DNA of 64,000 nucleotides. Origin: Blattamonas nauphoetae (Eukaryota; Preaxostyla; Oxymonadida). Below, one piece after another: positions 61,230-64,000 of this stretch. Both the position numbers and the translations under genes were made by a program. The notes beneath the pieces are model-generated. The model was not told the origin of the DNA. It was given only the letters and a program-made list of their open reading frames with translations, and searched no databases. Position 1 is the stretch's first letter. Each line of letters starts with the position of its first letter. The stretch lies in the NCBI GenBank assembly GCA_033064195.1, contig JARBJD010000027.1:124001-188000 (forward strand), in the 5' to 3' direction.

Positions 61230-64000
61230 GAAAAAGTTGAAGACATTTCACACATGAATACCTATTCGTCCATTCATTGCATTGGTTAGTGAGTTTTCAC
61301 CCTCGATGTCTCCTTTTGGCATCATGATCTTAACTCAGTCTCGATCATCATAATTGGTCGTGATGAACTGCTGAGATATAAAGGGCTGCTCCACGATTCC
61401 TCCCAATTGATAAGTCCTTATCAAACAGTCCTTTTCTGAATCGTCATGATAAATTGCTTGTTTCTTCTTCTAGCTGATGTTTCGATCAGTTTGAACTCGC
61501 CAATCTCGCCCATTCCACTCTCCGAGGAGCTCCCTTACCAGTCGCTCCTCACAAACCTTCAGCTCCCACTCCATTGAGATAAAGGTCAGTGAAGTGGCCC
61601 ATAGGTCCTTTTATTCCAAATGGATTCAACTATTACTGATCTGTTTTCGTTAATAAAACCATCCATGCAACCCGCCAATACGTACTCAACAGATCAGACT
61701 CACTCAAATACTGCACAAAGTTAAGGAAAGCACGCAACAGTGATCACAAGTTCGAGCAAAGTCCATTGAAATACAATTGTGCTGAACTTACCAGAAAGTT
61801 TCCTACAAGTCAAGAGGAATGAATCACCCCTTGCACAACTGACTCACTCGTTTCGAGAGATCAAAATAGCTACATTGATCATATTTCAGCTTTTCAACAA
61901 GACTCGCGTCAAACGGTCAAAAACTCCTTCATCCTTCTGAAAGATGGATGCAGTCGCCAACCGAGTGTCTTATTTGACAATATTTTGAAAAAGCTGAAAC
62001 ACATACAGCCTACAACCATCAACTTTCCGAGTCGACAGCCTCGCACAACAATGATCGCTGTCGACATCATCGTTGTTTAGGATCGATCAGAAGCAACCAT
62101 CACGCCACTAGTGCAGATCCACACCAAAGAGAGAACGTTCGAGAACACCCAGCAAGAAGAAAAACAGGAACATAGTTTTGGGGATGATCTGACGCTTCGC
62201 GTCTTGTTTCTCTCCCCTCTGCGTCTCTCTTGTATCAATCAGGATGGTATCATCAATTTCCCAGGAGTATTCTGACTTCCCGGGGCGGACTAACACAGTC
62301 AATCAAAATGCCTTCGGTCCTTCCGTCATCATCGACAATGTGCAGGATGATGTGATTGAACATCACTACCTCAAATCAACCAAAGAGTTCTCCAAAAAAA
62401 AAACGATAAAAATAATGGACATCCTCAATCAGCATCTCCCAATTCTCAAACGACACATCCAATCAAATTGAAGCTCCATGGGCGACTCACTATTCCAGGA
62501 AGAAACACTGAAAAACATAATTGATCCATTGCTGCCGAATTCAATGTTAATGCGACGATGATTGATGAATAAAACGCCAACACCTGTCGTTGGGAAAATG
62601 GAGGAAAATGACGTTACTCGGGCTGTATTCACCACAGATCTATAATGCAACAACTCTTAACTTGCTTCAGCTCATCGGTGTATCGTCGCAGCAGCACGAT
62701 TTTTTCGTCATCGCGAAGGGAGATTCAGCAACTCGGATCGCCATCTCAGGCGCATTTGGCCGATATGATAGTCATGGTTATGACCTTAGTGATGTCAGTG
62801 ACAATGTCATACTATAACAAGACGTTGGCGGGAAAGGATCTTTCACAGATTCAAGAACCTCTTCGGATTCGGATGAGAGTTTCTCTACGCATGGAACACA
62901 AGCCTCTTTAGCGATCATGGAATGATCAAAAATTCATCAGTTTACAAGGGAGAAGCCCCCCTATCTAGATATCGACCTTGGATCGCGTTTTGAGTTTTCG
63001 CATTGGATTCTTCGATATAGTCAGACCATGACGTGTTTGTGCGGTGTGAAGTGATGCGATACCATCAAGCAAGAGAGCATCATTCTCGAGGTTCCAACGA
63101 TCGGAACCTCACACCGATGGTTTCCACAACTATTGAAGTTAGGTCTGACAGGGTGTGGAAGTCGTCCGTACGCTCCTCCCTTTCAACACTATCAACCTCG
63201 ATGAGAGGGTACGTCAACACCTTCATCCAGAGATCCGGTGGGATGTACATTCTCTCCTGCAAGTTACCAGTACACACAATACGAAACTGAACTTGAGCTG
63301 GCTCATCTGAAGCAGTTCTACAAGACTAGAACCCTTCGCAATTCCAAAGATGATTGTTTCGTGTCGAGCACGACAGATGCAATGGCGAACGCACACAACT
63401 GCTACGGCTTCTACGAGCACAAGTGGAGTCTGTAGCCTGATCGTGCAAGTGAACACGACGACGAGCACAAGAACTTCTCCAACATGGATAGTACCCGTTC
63501 TTCGATTCGCGCCTTACTCCAACGAGTGTTGCCGACTCTCTCATGCTTGAAGTCGGAGTTCTTCAGCACCTTCTCATGGTACATTCCCATGTTTCCCTAT
63601 CAGCAGCACCTTCATCACCACTGTCGATGTTTGAATGTTGGAGACAGCGCGTAGAGGATCATGAATGACTCCACTGCATTCTCGCCACCAATTCCGTGCC
63701 GTTATCCTCATTCATCATCGTAGACGACAGAACCAGACATGAGCTTGTCAAGCCTCTTCGTAGACGTCCCCACATTCTCCCTTCCCTTTCATCAACTTCG
63801 TATCAGCCTCTCTCGAGTTGGCAATGTTTCCGTCGCTTTTATCTGGATTAGAAGATTCAACTCAACCCATCTGTGACCCCGTTGAACGTCATCGACAGCT
63901 CACCTCAAGAAAACCGTTCTTTGAATCGTCGGTGCGGCTCTGTGCTCGCCTTACGCCCGAAATGATCGTGGTGAAACTGTCACTGGGAAATCAGGGAGGT
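61230..64000. other. No confident gene
   Basis: A 43-codon plus-strand frame at 61448 (MINCLFLLLADVSISLNSPI) looks like a signal peptide but stops early; it may be a first exon or a relic. Coding-like scraps occur at 63033-63290 and 63290-63435 (LELAHLKQFYKTRTLRNSK) without a recognisable family. No RNA gene or repeat structure was recognised. Confidence 0.3.

Overview
The window is eukaryotic. Its genes carry short GT-AG introns, several of only 30-53 bp, and encode armadillo-repeat, protein kinase and SPRY-like proteins and very large beta-helix/Ig-like membrane proteins. It is also packed with nested transposons. The mix of tiny introns, receptor-like beta-helix proteins ending in a kinase-like fold, and kinase/coiled-coil/SPRY proteins fits a gut-dwelling metamonad protist, perhaps an oxymonad such as Blattamonas. 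That is inference from style, not a database match.

Layout. 1-6.3 kb: two minus-strand remnants of a beta-helix/Ig-like surface protein, probably the two halves of one decayed gene. 7.2-9.6 kb: a minus-strand armadillo-type gene split by a 1,014-bp TA-flanked terminal-inverted-repeat (TIR) element. 9.8-35.9 kb: one protein kinase/coiled-coil/SPRY gene of five exons. Its second intron has grown from about 105 bp to 24,067 bp by nested insertion. The largest insert is a 22,976-bp hAT element with an 8-bp target duplication. Inside the hAT lie a Tc1-like element with its MITE (short non-autonomous element), a 35-bp minisatellite, a DIRS-like element, a two-gene pogo-type element, a foldback element, and a MULE-like element that carries pieces of an ABC-transporter gene and splits the hAT transposase. 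36.0-57.5 kb: two tandem paralogous genes for giant type I membrane proteins (signal peptide, beta-helix, Ig-like repeats, membrane segment, pseudokinase tail). The second holds five near-identical 693-bp repeats, the third of which is split by another DIRS-like element. 59.7-61.2 kb: a coiled-coil/SPRY-like gene. The remainder to 64 kb shows no gene I can support.

How it fits together. Both DIRS-like elements have the same diagnostic architecture: inverted terminal repeats plus an internal complementary region (ICR) that copies both tips back to back. Neither carries a visible reverse transcriptase or recombinase gene. The hAT target duplication contains the splice donor of the kinase intron, so the insertion copied the donor and the kinase may still be expressed. 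Removing each TIR element together with one copy of its target duplication leaves the surrounding plain gene in frame (armadillo gene, hAT transposase), which supports the boundaries given. The relative order in the 24-kb stack is: kinase intron, then hAT, then minisatellite and MULE, then DIRS-like element, then the two-gene element and the foldback.
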